Of a DNA stretch of 64,000 nucleotides, positions 50,178-59,338 are shown piece after piece; the first letter of the stretch is position 1, and every line of letters begins with the position of its first letter. A model generated the notes under the pieces. It did no database searches. It saw nothing but the letters and a program-made list of their open reading frames with translations, and had not been told where the DNA came from. The translations under genes and the position numbers were made by a program. Location of the stretch: assembly GCF_003261055.1 (NCBI RefSeq), contig NZ_CP030073.1, positions 1,798,001 to 1,862,000 of the forward strand. The letters run 5' to 3'. This DNA comes from Streptomyces cadmiisoli. GTDB lineage: Bacteria; Actinomycetota; Actinomycetes; Streptomycetales; Streptomycetaceae.

Positions 50178-50977
50178 AGAAGAAGCAGTGGCAGGGCTGG
50201 GGACCCGACGAGCAGGCCGAACAGCACTACCTCATCCAGCCCCGCGCCCTGGCCGGCGGCGGCGACGTCCGGCACGTCTCTGAGTTCCTGCGCGCCTCCG
50301 GCTGGCGGGACAAGTCCAAGACGGGCGGCCCCCTGCACATGGAGAGCCCGGATCGCACCGTCCGCATCGCCTACGACCCCTACGTCCTCCCCGGCGGGTG
50401 GACCATCCACGGCAGAGCCGACGGAGCGAACGGCGAGTGGTCCGCCCACCTGGGCCAGCAAACGCCAGTGGAGATCGTCGCCGGCCTGACCGATGCCCTC
50501 ACCCGCCCCCGTTCCGCCCATGCCCCTAACGTCTGGGCCCCTCTGCAGGAGCAGAGATGGCACACGCGCTTCGAGGGCCAGGACTACATGGCGACGAGCC
50601 CCGACTGCACCGCGTGGGTGCAGTACCGGCAAAGCCCCGACGGGGCGGCGATGTGGTGGACCGGAGCGCAGGACAAGCAGGGCAACGGCTGGACGGCCAA
50701 CTTCACGCCGAACACCCCGATGCACCTGGTGCAAGCCTTCTCCACGGAACTCGCCAGCCCAGACCCCGTGATGCGCCCACGCGGACGCGTGCCGATGAGC
50801 ACGCAGATCCGTACCTGGTCGGTGTCCGTGAAGCCCTCCCAGCTCAGTGCGTGGCAGCAGGCCCGCATCACGGCCGCCCGCGCCGCCACCTGGGCCCGCA
50901 ACAGCGCCCGCAGCACCAGGCCGCGCACCAGCGCCCGCCCCTACACCCCGGCCGGCGGCACACGCACCCGCCGCTGA
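50174..50977 (+). CDS. DUF317 protein (two domains)
   Basis: A 267-residue protein. YLIQPRALAGGGDVRHVSEF (about residues 18-37) is a full DUF317 signature. The first unit continues PDRTVRIAYDPYVLPGGWTI and closes WSAHLGQQTPVEIVAGLTDA. The second unit has WHTRFEGQDYMATSPDCTAW, then MWWTGAQDKQGNGWTANFTP, closing NTPMHLVQAFSTELASPDPV. A basic C-terminal tail follows (RAATWARNSARSTRPRTSAR). It is one of at least six DUF317 members in this window. No enzymatic motif. Confidence 0.8.
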   Translation: MKKKQWQGWGPDEQAEQHYLIQPRALAGGGDVRHVSEFLRASGWRDKSKTGGPLHMESPDRTVRIAYDPYVLPGGWTIHGRADGANGEWSAHLGQQTPVEIVAGLTDALTRPRSAHAPNVWAPLQEQRWHTRFEGQDYMATSPDCTAWVQYRQSPDGAAMWWTGAQDKQGNGWTANFTPNTPMHLVQAFSTELASPDPVMRPRGRVPMSTQIRTWSVSVKPSQLSAWQQARITAARAATWARNSARSTRPRTSARPYTPAGGTRTRR

Positions 50978-51004
50978 CCGCAATAGCCCGCCCCGAGGAG
51001 CCCG

Positions 51005-51361
51005 ATGCCCGCACTCACCCCGGACACCATCCGCACCCTGACCGAAACGCTCGCGGACCTCACCGACTACCTGCGCGAGAACCCCGACCCCGCAGAAGCC
51101 CTCGCCCTCGTCGAGCCCCTCCTCGACGAGTACACGGGCCTACCCGTCCAGTTCGCCGACACGCTGCGCGCCCTCGCCCGCGCCGTTCAGGAGAGCCCTA
51201 ACGCGCCGCGCACGGCGCAGGGCGACCTGCTGATCGCCGAGCTGCGCACGGCCGCGTGGGAACTGGCCGACCAGCACACCCTCCACTACGTGCTGGACGA
51301 TCTCCGTGACCTGTACGGCAGTTCGCCGACGAGCGAGCAGGGGTGCTGCTGGTGCCGCTGA
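51005..51361 (+). CDS. Helical accessory protein before a DUF317 gene
   Basis: A 118-residue acidic protein after CGAGGAG: TIRTLTETLADLTDYLRENP, EALALVEPLLDEYTGLPVQF, LRALARAVQESPNAPRTAQG, AAWELADQHTLHYVLDDLRD. It is another copy of the helical module, arranged exactly as 49794 is to 50174: helical gene followed by an overlapping DUF317 gene. The overlap here is 19 bases. The repeated pairing suggests that the two proteins work together. Confidence 0.6.
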   Translation: MPALTPDTIRTLTETLADLTDYLRENPDPAEALALVEPLLDEYTGLPVQFADTLRALARAVQESPNAPRTAQGDLLIAELRTAAWELADQHTLHYVLDDLRDLYGSSPTSEQGCCWCR

Positions 51362-52170
51362 GCGAACGGCAGCTCGCCGCCTTCGCCGACAAGCACGCCG
51401 TGCAGATCCCTTACGACACCAGCCCCCGCCACCTCGCCGGCCCCGGAGACGCCCGCCACGTCACCCACGGCCTGGCCGCCGCCGGATGGAACGCCGTCTC
51501 CGACCCCCTGAGCGCCGAAATCATCCTGGCAAGCCCTGACCTTCGCCACCGGCTCCAGTTCGACCCGCAGTCCCGCACCTCGGCGTGGTGGCGGCTACGG
51601 GCGGAGCCCGTCGGCACCGAGCCCGGCTGGTACGCCGAGTTCGGCGAACTCGTGCCCGCCGAGGTCCTCGCCGCCTTCACCGACGCCGTCACCGCCCCGC
51701 CGCCACAGCAGCCGGACCCGTGGCAGCAGGTGACCTCGGCAGGATGGCACCACGAGCCAGACGGCGCGCGCTCGCCGGACTCCATGTGCCACATCGAACT
51801 GCGGCCGTTGAGCGAATTCCACGACCGGTCGTCCTGGCACATCGAGGCCCGCGAGCCCGGCCACGGGGAGTTTTCCGGCCCGCGCATCTGGCACGCCTAC
51901 CTCGACGAGCACACCCCCGCTCACCTGGTCAGCGCGTTCCTCACCGCGCTGACCGACCGCAGCCCGCTCCAGCGCGGCATGTTCGAACGCACCGGCCACT
52001 ACAGCGCCGTACAGGAGCCCAGCCCGCTGCGCCCGCAGCAGGTGGTCGACGCCCACGCCACGCGCATCAAGCATCTGCGCGCCCAGGCACGCTCAGCCCG
52101 CCGCCAGCAGACGAAACCCGCGACGATCCCGGCGCACGCCAGTACCGCGCAGCCGACCGCTCGCCGCTGA
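51343..52170 (+). CDS. DUF317 protein (two domains)
   Basis: A 275-residue protein from a GTG at 51343. IPYDTSPRHLAGPGDARHVT is the signature, followed by LAAAGWNAVSDPLSAEIILA, RLQFDPQSRTSAWWRLRAEP and the closing GWYAEFGELVPAEVLAAFTD. The second unit includes QVTSAGWHHEPDGARSPDSM, HIELRPLSEFHDRSSWHIEA and the closing WHAYLDEHTPAHLVSAFLTA. The basic C-terminus (RIKHLRAQARSARRQQTKPA) could contact nucleic acid. It is a paralogue of 50174. Confidence 0.8.
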   Translation: MLLVPLSERQLAAFADKHAVQIPYDTSPRHLAGPGDARHVTHGLAAAGWNAVSDPLSAEIILASPDLRHRLQFDPQSRTSAWWRLRAEPVGTEPGWYAEFGELVPAEVLAAFTDAVTAPPPQQPDPWQQVTSAGWHHEPDGARSPDSMCHIELRPLSEFHDRSSWHIEAREPGHGEFSGPRIWHAYLDEHTPAHLVSAFLTALTDRSPLQRGMFERTGHYSAVQEPSPLRPQQVVDAHATRIKHLRAQARSARRQQTKPATIPAHASTAQPTARR

Positions 52171-52243
52171 CCTGACAGGACCCCTCCCCATCTCCCGAGA
52201 CCACCACGCACACCGCGACTTCCTGCGCCACCTTGACCACTAC

Positions 52244-52756
52244 GTGCGGGACAGCCAGAAGATCCTCGACGCCTGGGACGCCTACTCCGACGAGCACACC
52301 GGCCTCGACGGCTGGCCCTACGACGACCACGCCTACGGCATGCGCAAGAGCCAGCGCGATGCCGACACCGCCGAGGCGTTCGAGCCGCTCCGCTACGGCG
52401 CCCGGCACCTGCTGGCGAGCGCCGACACACAGCTGGCCCAACTGCCGGAGAACACGGTGATGAGCCGCTGGGTATACCAGCTGGGCGTCCTGCACACGGC
52501 CCTCGACCGTCTTGACGAACTGCACGAGCAATGGCTGCTCACCCGCGACGCCCTGCCCGCCACCGCCAAGCCCGGCACCGCCGAATTCGACGACGCCCTC
52601 GCCGAACATCACGCCGAATCCTGGAGCTACCTCGACGACTGGGCCACCCACGGCAAAGCGCTCCGGGAGATCAACACCGCAGCCCGCAAGGCCCCCTCAT
52701 CCCTGGTTCCCATGCCTGCCCTCGCACCCGTGCGACGAACCGCGGCACGGAAGTGA
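52244..52756 (+). CDS. Helical hypothetical protein
   Basis: A 170-residue protein from a GTG at 52244; coding-like sequence continues upstream to about 52190 (RDHHAHRDFLRHLDHYV), where only an ATC could serve as start with AGGA ahead of it. The body DSQKILDAWDAYSDEHTGLD, then FEPLRYGARHLLASADTQLA, RWVYQLGVLHTALDRLDELH, EFDDALAEHHAESWSYLDDW is a helical bundle rich in Asp, His and Trp. The family is not recognised. Its stop overlaps the start of the broken DUF317 gene. Confidence 0.55.
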   Translation: MRDSQKILDAWDAYSDEHTGLDGWPYDDHAYGMRKSQRDADTAEAFEPLRYGARHLLASADTQLAQLPENTVMSRWVYQLGVLHTALDRLDELHEQWLLTRDALPATAKPGTAEFDDALAEHHAESWSYLDDWATHGKALREINTAARKAPSSLVPMPALAPVRRTAARK

Positions 52757-53552
52757 CTAGGGCCCCGACTCCCGAGACCGTCGAGGTCGACTTCATCACG
52801 CCGCGCCGCCTCGCCGGCGGTGGTGACCCCGCCTGGATCACTGTTCCCTCCACCGTGCCTGCGGATGGAGCCACGGCAACGACCCCCTGATGCCACGCGT
52901 CCTGCTCTCCAGCCCCGACCAGAAGGCCCTCCTGCGCCTGGAGCCCGACCCCGACGACCAGTGGTGACCCTGCACCACGTCGCCGAGCCGGACCGGCCCG
53001 CCTGGTACGCCAGCTTCGGCGCCCGCACGGCCGTCAAACTGATCGCCGCCTTCACCGACGCCCTCACCGACCCGGCCCCAGCCGCTGACGCGCCTTGCGA
53101 CCACCCGTACGGAGCGCTCCGGGCAGGCCGGCTGGTCACCGTACGGTGACAACGGCCTTGCTTCCCCCGACAAGACGGCGTACGTCGAGCGGCTGCGAAC
53201 ACCGGCTGATCCGGAAGCCTGGTTCGTCACGGTCACCCTCGGCATGCACCAGACGGTCTGGCAGGCCCGCTTCGGTGCGCACACTCCGCCACACCTTGTC
53301 GCCGCGCTCGGCGATCCGAAGCCCGTGCACCGCACCGACAGCGGGCGCAGTCTGCCGACCCTCGACCCGAACGTCGTCATCCGCCGGACGACCGACGTGC
53401 TCGCCGTGTACGTCGCCGGCGCGCTGGAAGACCGCGTTCACTCGCTCCCGCCCGACACACCACCACGCCGACGGCCTCGATCCCCTCACGGCCAGCGCCG
53501 CCCAGGCACGGCCGCAGCCGCTACCCCTCCCTCCCCGCCCGGAAGCACATAG
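52753..53552 (+). pseudogene. Broken DUF317 gene
   Basis: From a GTG at 52753 the sense VEVDFITPRRLAGGGDPAWI breaks after about 30 codons, resumes near 52890 in another frame (PRVLLSSPDQKALLRLEPDP), changes again near 52965 (TLHHVAEPDRPAWYASFGAR, TAVKLIAAFTDALTDPAPAA), and once more near 53140 (YVERLRTPADPEAWFVTVTL, HQTVWQARFGAHTPPHLVAA). Each part fits the expected place in a two-unit DUF317 protein, so this was a gene of about 265 residues with at least three frameshifts. It is probably not functional. Confidence 0.6.
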
Positions 53553-53555
53553 CCC

Positions 53556-55346
53556 TTGCCCCCTTCCTCCTCCAGCAGCAACACCGACGGATACGACCTC
53601 TTCCTGCGCCTCCTCCTTGGGGTGCTCGCCGTCGTCGTCCCCCTGTCCCACCTGGCCTGGCTGTCCGGCAACATCACCGCCTACCTCACCGGCACCAGCT
53701 GGGCCCCCTACCAGCCGACCAACGCCCTGCTCCGCCCCGAGCAGGTCTGGTCCGACGCAGGAGAAACGTCCCTGCTGATCGGTGCCCGCATCGTCCCCGT
53801 TCTCCTGCTCCTCGCTCTCGGGGCAGGGGCTGGCGTCCTGTGGGCCCGGCACAACAACCGAAGCGGCAGCCGGAAGAAGATCACCGACATGGCCAAGGCC
53901 CGGGACATCGAGCCGCTGATGGCCAAGGCGATCACCGACAAAGCCCGCTCCCTGCGCCCCAGCCTGAAGGACAGCAAGCACATCGACGCGAAGGACACCG
54001 GCATCCTTCTCGGCAACCTGCAGGGCAGCCGCCACGAGGTACGGATGGGGTTCGAGGACGTCGCCGTCGCGATCATGGCGCCCCGGTCCGGCAAGACCAC
54101 CTCGCTCGCCATCCCGTCCATGCTCGGCGCACCCGGCCCGGTCCTGCTGACGTCGAACAAGGCTGCCGGCGACGCCTTCACCACCGCCTACGAGGCAAGG
54201 GCCCGGGTGGGGGCGGTGTGGACCATGGATCCACAGCAGATCGCGCATGCCGCCCGCGAGATGTGGTGGAACCCTCTCGCCAGCGCGACCACCTTGGACG
54301 GGGCGAACCGTCTGGCCGGACACTTCCTCGCGGCCTCGGTGGACGCCTCCCAGCAGGGCGACTTCTGGTCGAAGGCCGGCAGCAACATCTTGTCCCAGCT
54401 GCTCTTGGCCGCGGCACTCGACGAGCGGCCCATCACCGACATCATGCAGTGGCTCGCCTTCCCCGCCGACCGCACTCCGCTGGACATCCTGCGCGACCAC
54501 GACTTCGCCGCCGTCGCCGCTCAGCTCAAGGGCACCATCGAAGGCCCCCCGGAAACGAGGGACGGTATCTACGAGACAGCCCGGCAATACGCCTCCGCGC
54601 TCCTGAACGCGGAAATCGCTGGGTGGGTGACGCCGCAGAAGGACGTCCCGGAATTCCGGCCGGAGCAGTTCGTCACGTCCACCGACACGCTGTTCCTACT
54701 CAGCAAGGACGGTGGCGGCGGAGCCTCGGCGCTGATCGCCGCGTGCGCGGACTCGGTGATGCGGGCCGCGACCGCGCAGGCCGAACGTGCCGGCGGACGC
54801 CTGGATCCGCCCATGCTGGCGATCCTCGACGAGGCCGCCAACGTGTGCAAGATCAGCGACTTGCCAGACCTGTACTCCCACCTCGGCAGCCGCGGGATCA
54901 TCCCGATCACGATCCTGCAGTCCTACCGCCAGGGCCAGAAGGTCTGGGGAGACGCGGGCATGGACGCCATGTGGTCCGCCTCGACTGTCAAGGTGATCGG
55001 CAGCGGTATTGACGACCCGGACTTCGCGGACAAGCTCAGCCGCCTGATCGGTGACCACGACGTGGAGACCACGTCCACCTCGCACTCAGAGTCCGGAAAG
55101 AGCACGTCGGTGTCGATGCGGCAGGAGCGGATCTTGCCCGCCGACGCGATCCGAGCCCTGCCCAAGGGAACCGCGCTCTGCTTCGCCACCGGCATGCGCG
55201 CCGCCATGCTCGACCTTCGGCCGTGGTACCGGGAGCCCGGCGCGGAGGAGCTGTCCGCGGCGTCCGCCCGCGCCTCGCAGGCGATCACCGCCCGCGCCGT
55301 GGCGAAGCACGCGCCGACACAGTCCGACTTGGGGCTGGCCACGTGA
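53556..55346 (+). CDS. VirD4/TraG-like conjugation coupling ATPase
   Basis: A 596-residue protein from a TTG at 53556. Two membrane segments near the N-terminus (RLLLGVLAVVVPLSHLAWLS and RIVPVLLLLALGAGAGVLWA) surround an outer loop. The motor domain has Walker A IMAPRSGKTTSLAIPS (about 172-187), the strand GAVWTMDPQQIAHAAREMWW, and Walker B PMLAILDEAANVCKISDLPD (about 418-437), with TILQSYRQGQKVWGD as the sensor region. This is the TraG/TraD-type coupling protein that hands the relaxase-DNA complex to the channel. It is the last core transfer gene and is coupled to the cytosine methylase. Confidence 0.85.
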   Translation: MPPSSSSSNTDGYDLFLRLLLGVLAVVVPLSHLAWLSGNITAYLTGTSWAPYQPTNALLRPEQVWSDAGETSLLIGARIVPVLLLLALGAGAGVLWARHNNRSGSRKKITDMAKARDIEPLMAKAITDKARSLRPSLKDSKHIDAKDTGILLGNLQGSRHEVRMGFEDVAVAIMAPRSGKTTSLAIPSMLGAPGPVLLTSNKAAGDAFTTAYEARARVGAVWTMDPQQIAHAAREMWWNPLASATTLDGANRLAGHFLAASVDASQQGDFWSKAGSNILSQLLLAAALDERPITDIMQWLAFPADRTPLDILRDHDFAAVAAQLKGTIEGPPETRDGIYETARQYASALLNAEIAGWVTPQKDVPEFRPEQFVTSTDTLFLLSKDGGGGASALIAACADSVMRAATAQAERAGGRLDPPMLAILDEAANVCKISDLPDLYSHLGSRGIIPITILQSYRQGQKVWGDAGMDAMWSASTVKVIGSGIDDPDFADKLSRLIGDHDVETTSTSHSESGKSTSVSMRQERILPADAIRALPKGTALCFATGMRAAMLDLRPWYREPGAEELSAASARASQAITARAVAKHAPTQSDLGLAT

Positions 55347-56614
55347 TACTCGACCTCTTCGCGGGGCCGGGCGGCTGGAGCAGGGCACTGCACGTCCTCG
55401 GCGTGCGCGACATCGGGCTGGAATGGGACGAGTGGGCGTGCAAGACCCGGGCTGCGGCTGGGCAGTTGACGATCCGCACCGACGTGGCAATGTATCCGAC
55501 CTGGCCCTTCATCGGCCGCACCCGCGGAATGATCGCTTCCCCTCCGTGCCAGGCGTGGAGCATGGCCGGCAAACGCCTCGGCCTGCTCGACCAGCCGCTG
55601 GTGCACGCGGCGGTCGAGGACCTGGCCGCCGGACGCGACTCCCGCGAACGCCTCCTCGCCGCATGCCGTGACGAGCGCTCCCTGCTCGCAGCCGAGCCGA
55701 TGCGCTATCTGTACGCCCTGAACACGGTCGGCGAGCCCGACTGGGTCGCCATGGAGGAAGTGCCGCACGTCCTGCCCTTGTGGAAGCAGTACGCGGCCGT
55801 CCTGCGCGGGTGGGGGTTCTCCGTCTGGTACGGGATCCTCAACGCGGCCGACTTCGGCGTCCCGCAGACCAGGAAGCGGGCGATACTCCTGGCCTCCCGC
55901 GTCCGTACGGCGCAGCCTCCTACCCCCACGCACTCCCAATTCGCCGAACCGGAGTCGCTGTTCGGTCCGGGCCGCGCCCGCTGGGTCAGCATGGCCGAGG
56001 CCCTGGGATGGGGCGCAACCGACCGGCCCGTCCCCACCGTCTGCGCGGGCGGTGGACCCGGCGGCGGACCCGAACCGTTCCCCTCGGGCTCCCGCAAGAC
56101 GCTGTCCGACGCCCGTGAGCGCGGCACCTGGATGCCCCGGCCGGACGGAGTGGTCCTGCAGTCCCGTCGTGAAGGCGCCGGATGGGCGGCCCGGCACGGC
56201 ACCCGCGAGAACCGGGCCGCCGACGCTCCGACGCCGACGTTCACCGCTGAGGCCCACCGCTGGTCCTGGTCCCTGCGCAGCAACAACCAGGCAAACGCCA
56301 CCGTCCGTCCACTGTCCGAGCCGGCCGGCACGCTGTTCTTCGGGCACCGCGCGAACGAGTGCACTTGGATCGCCGAGCCCGCCTCACCGCCGGCCATGGA
56401 TGTCGACGCGCCAGCGGTTCCCGAGCCGATCCGGATCACCGCCCGCGAGGCAGGCATCCTGCAGACCTTCCCCGCCGACTATCCCTGGGCCGGCAACAAG
56501 GGCCAGCAGTTCTCCCAGATCGGCAACGCCGTGCCCCCGCTGCTCGCCGGCCACCTCCTCGCCCCACACCTCGGCGTCACCCTCCACCCCGACGACTTCA
56601 CCCTCGCCGTCTGA
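55343..56614 (+). CDS. C5-cytosine DNA methyltransferase
   Basis: A 423-residue protein from a GTG at 55343 overlapping the coupling-ATPase stop. LDLFAGPGGWSRALHVLGVR is motif I (S-adenosylmethionine site). ASPPCQAWSMAGKR (about 65-78) is motif IV with the catalytic Cys. WVAMEEVPHVLPLWKQY is motif VI in a changed form (EEV for ENV). FGVPQTRKRAILLASR is motif VIII. The C-terminal GNKGQQFSQIGNAVPPLLAG is motif X. It is a complete C5 methylase; the target sequence is unknown. There is no restriction enzyme beside it. It probably protects the incoming DNA of the element. Confidence 0.85.
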   Translation: MILDLFAGPGGWSRALHVLGVRDIGLEWDEWACKTRAAAGQLTIRTDVAMYPTWPFIGRTRGMIASPPCQAWSMAGKRLGLLDQPLVHAAVEDLAAGRDSRERLLAACRDERSLLAAEPMRYLYALNTVGEPDWVAMEEVPHVLPLWKQYAAVLRGWGFSVWYGILNAADFGVPQTRKRAILLASRVRTAQPPTPTHSQFAEPESLFGPGRARWVSMAEALGWGATDRPVPTVCAGGGPGGGPEPFPSGSRKTLSDARERGTWMPRPDGVVLQSRREGAGWAARHGTRENRAADAPTPTFTAEAHRWSWSLRSNNQANATVRPLSEPAGTLFFGHRANECTWIAEPASPPAMDVDAPAVPEPIRITAREAGILQTFPADYPWAGNKGQQFSQIGNAVPPLLAGHLLAPHLGVTLHPDDFTLAV

Positions 56615-57732
56615 TGCCCCACGCCCCCGAACCCGACGAAGACGACCTCGACGCCATCGCACCGCCCCAGCCGGTGTTCCACGTGGAGCAGGCCCTGCTC
56701 GGGGCCCTCCTCCTCGATCCGCACCGTCTCAGCAACGTGACCGGCATCGCCGCCGACTCGTTCTCCACCGCCGCGCACGCCACCTTGTACGCCGCGATCA
56801 CCTCCCTGCCGCCGCCCGACCCCGCCGAGCACGCGAAGAACACCAAGTGGCTCGACCGCGTGCTCGCCACAGGCCGGGAGCAGGCGCGCGGACTCACCGC
56901 CTCCTACCTGCACACCCTCGTCCAGGTCTGCCCCTGGCCCAGCCACGCCCCCGCCTACGCCCGGATGGTCGAGGCCGAGCACGCCCGCCGCCGCCTGCTG
57001 ACGGCCGCCGAACGCCTCGTCCACACCGTCCACGACGTCTCCCTCCCGCACCCCGTCCAGACGGTTCTCGCCGAGGCCGATGCGCTCGCCGCGGTAGTGG
57101 ACGACATCGCCAACCGCTTCCCGCCACGCGCAGGCGTACTGCCCCGCACCACGGCACCGCCGCCGCCCGCCGCCCCCGACCCCGCAGAGGCCGTCGAGGA
57201 GGAGCAGATACTGCTCGCCACCGCCACGGCCTACCCCTCCGACATCGAAGCCATCCGGTGGCTGCTCCCCGACGACCTCACCCTGCCACTGCACGCCGGC
57301 CTGTGGCAGTGCCTGACCGCCCTGGCCCGCCGCCGCGAGCCCGTCGACCCCGTCACGGTTCTGTGGGAAGCCCAGCAGCGCGGCCTGCTGGACGACGGCA
57401 GTGAACCAGGCGAGATCCTCCGCCTGCTGGCCGAACCGGCCGGTTCCGTCGAGCACTGGGGCGAGCGCGCCCTGCAGCGCTCTCTCCTAGCCACGGCTGA
57501 GCGCACTGGTCGGCTGATCGAGGCGTACGCAGGTGACCCGGCGAACACCCCGTTCCAGCTCGTCGTCGGCGCCCGCCGTGCCCTCGCCGACATCGCCGCC
57601 GTCCGCACCCGCTGGCAGCACGCCACCGGAGCCACCCCGACACAGCGGCGGCGACCGGCGCCCACCACCCGCGCCGGCCCGCCGACCACCACGGTCGCGC
57701 ACGTCACCCGGTCCACACGAGCAACCCGATAG
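56614..57732 (+). CDS. Protein with two DnaB N-terminal-type domains
   Basis: A 372-residue protein whose ATG at 56614 overlaps the previous TGA. Residues about 20-130 (VEQALLGALLLDPHRLSNVT, GIAADSFSTAAHATLYAAIT, ASYLHTLVQVCPWPSHAPAY, ARMVEAEHARRRLLTAAERL) have the fold pattern of the N-terminal domain of replicative helicase DnaB. A second copy follows at about 190-310 (AVEEEQILLATATAYPSDIE, LWQCLTALARRREPVDPVTV, EWHGERAL-like HWGERALQRSLLATAERTGR). The ATPase motor is missing and no Walker motif exists. It may bind primase or host helicase. It is known as an accessory of Streptomyces elements. Confidence 0.7.
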   Translation: MPHAPEPDEDDLDAIAPPQPVFHVEQALLGALLLDPHRLSNVTGIAADSFSTAAHATLYAAITSLPPPDPAEHAKNTKWLDRVLATGREQARGLTASYLHTLVQVCPWPSHAPAYARMVEAEHARRRLLTAAERLVHTVHDVSLPHPVQTVLAEADALAAVVDDIANRFPPRAGVLPRTTAPPPPAAPDPAEAVEEEQILLATATAYPSDIEAIRWLLPDDLTLPLHAGLWQCLTALARRREPVDPVTVLWEAQQRGLLDDGSEPGEILRLLAEPAGSVEHWGERALQRSLLATAERTGRLIEAYAGDPANTPFQLVVGARRALADIAAVRTRWQHATGATPTQRRRPAPTTRAGPPTTTVAHVTRSTRATR

Positions 57733-57798
57733 CCCCCCGCGTACACCGGTGGCCGGACCCCAAGGCCCGGGCACCGGCAGAAGAGACGAGACCCCCAC

Positions 57799-59159
57799 AT
57801 GACTCCCGCCATCGACGCCCACGTCCGCCTCGACACCCACCCCACTCACCCGAGCGCCGTGCAGGCCGTCCTAACCGGCAGCCAGGCCCACGTCGCTCTC
57901 ATGGCTCTGGAGGCTGCCGACTGGAGCGCCGCCGCCGACAACATCCTGGTCCTGGCCCGCATCGATCACGAGGAGCCCTACTGGGCCGCTGACGCCGCCA
58001 AGCACCTGATCGCCGAAGGCATCACCGTCGAGATCACCCCTCGGCTCCAGGAGGCCATCGACGAGGAATGGACCTGGGCGAACTACCCGATGCCCTGGTG
58101 CACCCGGAGCGAAATCCGCGAGGTCTCCAACCAGGCGCAGAAGATCCACGACGACATCCGCCACGGCCAGCTCCTCATCCACGCCCACGCCCACGACGGC
58201 CACACCACCGTCGCGGTCGGCACATACCTCCACCCAGGCGGCAAGTGCGTTTACCTGCACGGCGAGGACCACCTGCGCCAGGTCGCCGACACCTTCGACT
58301 CACCCGCCCAGGCCCTCCTCGCCTTCGAGAAGGCCCACGCAGCCGAGATGCGCCCCGGCCCAGCACCCCTGACCGACACCGAACGCGCCGCCATCGAAGC
58401 CCGTTCCGTCTTCGACGTCACCACAACCAAGCCCGAACCCTCACGTCCGGAGCCGGAGACCGTCCCCGTCTACCTGGCCGATGCCGGCGACCACGACGCC
58501 CTCCTCGACACCTTCCTCGACACACACGGCGAGTTCGGGAAGTGGCGGACCTGGTCGGATGACACGACGCACGCCATCCACGAGTCGCAGACCCTGCGTA
58601 TCGAGCGCGTCCACGAAACCCCCGCCCACGAGACCGCATGGACCGTAGCCGCCTACGAGACACCCGTCTCCGACCGCATGTGGGTCCTCACCGCGACCGG
58701 CGCCACCCCCGCCCCGGTGCTGCAGGATCTGCTGATCCACCTCGCCAACGGCGACGGCTGGGACACGGTCATCGGCGCCCCGGTGGACGAGAAGATGGTC
58801 ACCTCGGCCACCCAGCCGCTCTCCGACGCCGGATGGAAGCACACCGTGGACAGGCGATGGATCCGCTGGACGGCCCCCGACGGGGACGCGGGCGTCCAGT
58901 TCGACGCCTTCGCCGCACAACACGCGAGTCGGCCACCTGGACCATCTGGGCCGGCCCTGGTCCGGACCGGCCCACCTGGGCCATCAGCGCGTCCCCGTAC
59001 ACCCCGAGTTCACTGCTGGCGGGTCTCTCTGGGTCCCTCGCCCATGAGACCGGCACGCGCCAGGCCCAGCTGGGCCCCGAGCACAGGACCCGCCTCGCCG
59101 CCAGTGCGCCGGCGGCTCCGGCGGTCACGGCCGGCCGATCCGCCAGCCGTTCACGCTGA
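57799..59159 (+). pseudogene. DUF317 gene with a C-terminal frameshift
   Basis: The intact frame runs from 57799 through AVLTGSQAHVALMALEAADW, KIHDDIRHGQLLIHAHAHDG, CVYLHGEDHLRQVADTFDSP to a second half with LLDTFLDTHGEFGKWRTWSD, TPAHETAWTVAAYETPVSDR and the final unit WIRWTAPDGDAGVQFDAFAA near 58915. There the sense passes to another frame: ATWTIWAGPGPDRPTWAISA, then SPYTPSSLLAGLSGSLAHET, the typical DUF317 closing, ending at 59157-59159. The unshifted frame runs on as Pro/Arg noise to 59235. About 450 residues when joined. It is the last gene before the third palindromic element. Confidence 0.65.
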
Positions 59160-59180
59160 TCATCGGCCCACACGAGGCGG

Positions 59181-59240
59181 GGCAACATTGCGCGGGATCG
59201 CCGGTTGGCCAAACCGGCGATCCCGCGCACCATAGATAGT
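59181..59240 (+). promoter_or_regulatory. Palindromic promoter/operator element, copy 3 (orphan)
   Basis: GGCAACAT (59181-59188), then 18 bases from its start the palindrome (CGCCGGTT 59199-59206, GGCCA centre, AACCGGCG 59212-59219), followed by GATCCCGCGCAC and a possible -10 CATAGATAG (59231-59239). The spacing is identical to copies 1 and 2. Reading rightward it meets no gene: the next one, at 59339, is on the other strand. This copy therefore appears to have lost its gene, perhaps at a junction. Confidence 0.7.
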
Positions 59241-59338
59241 CCACCGCCACTCCCTGCCCGGACGTCGAAAGGCCCTCGCCCACGACCGCAGACACGACAC
59301 GAAGCGCAGCCCGCCAGGAAGCAGGCGGTGGCCTCCGA

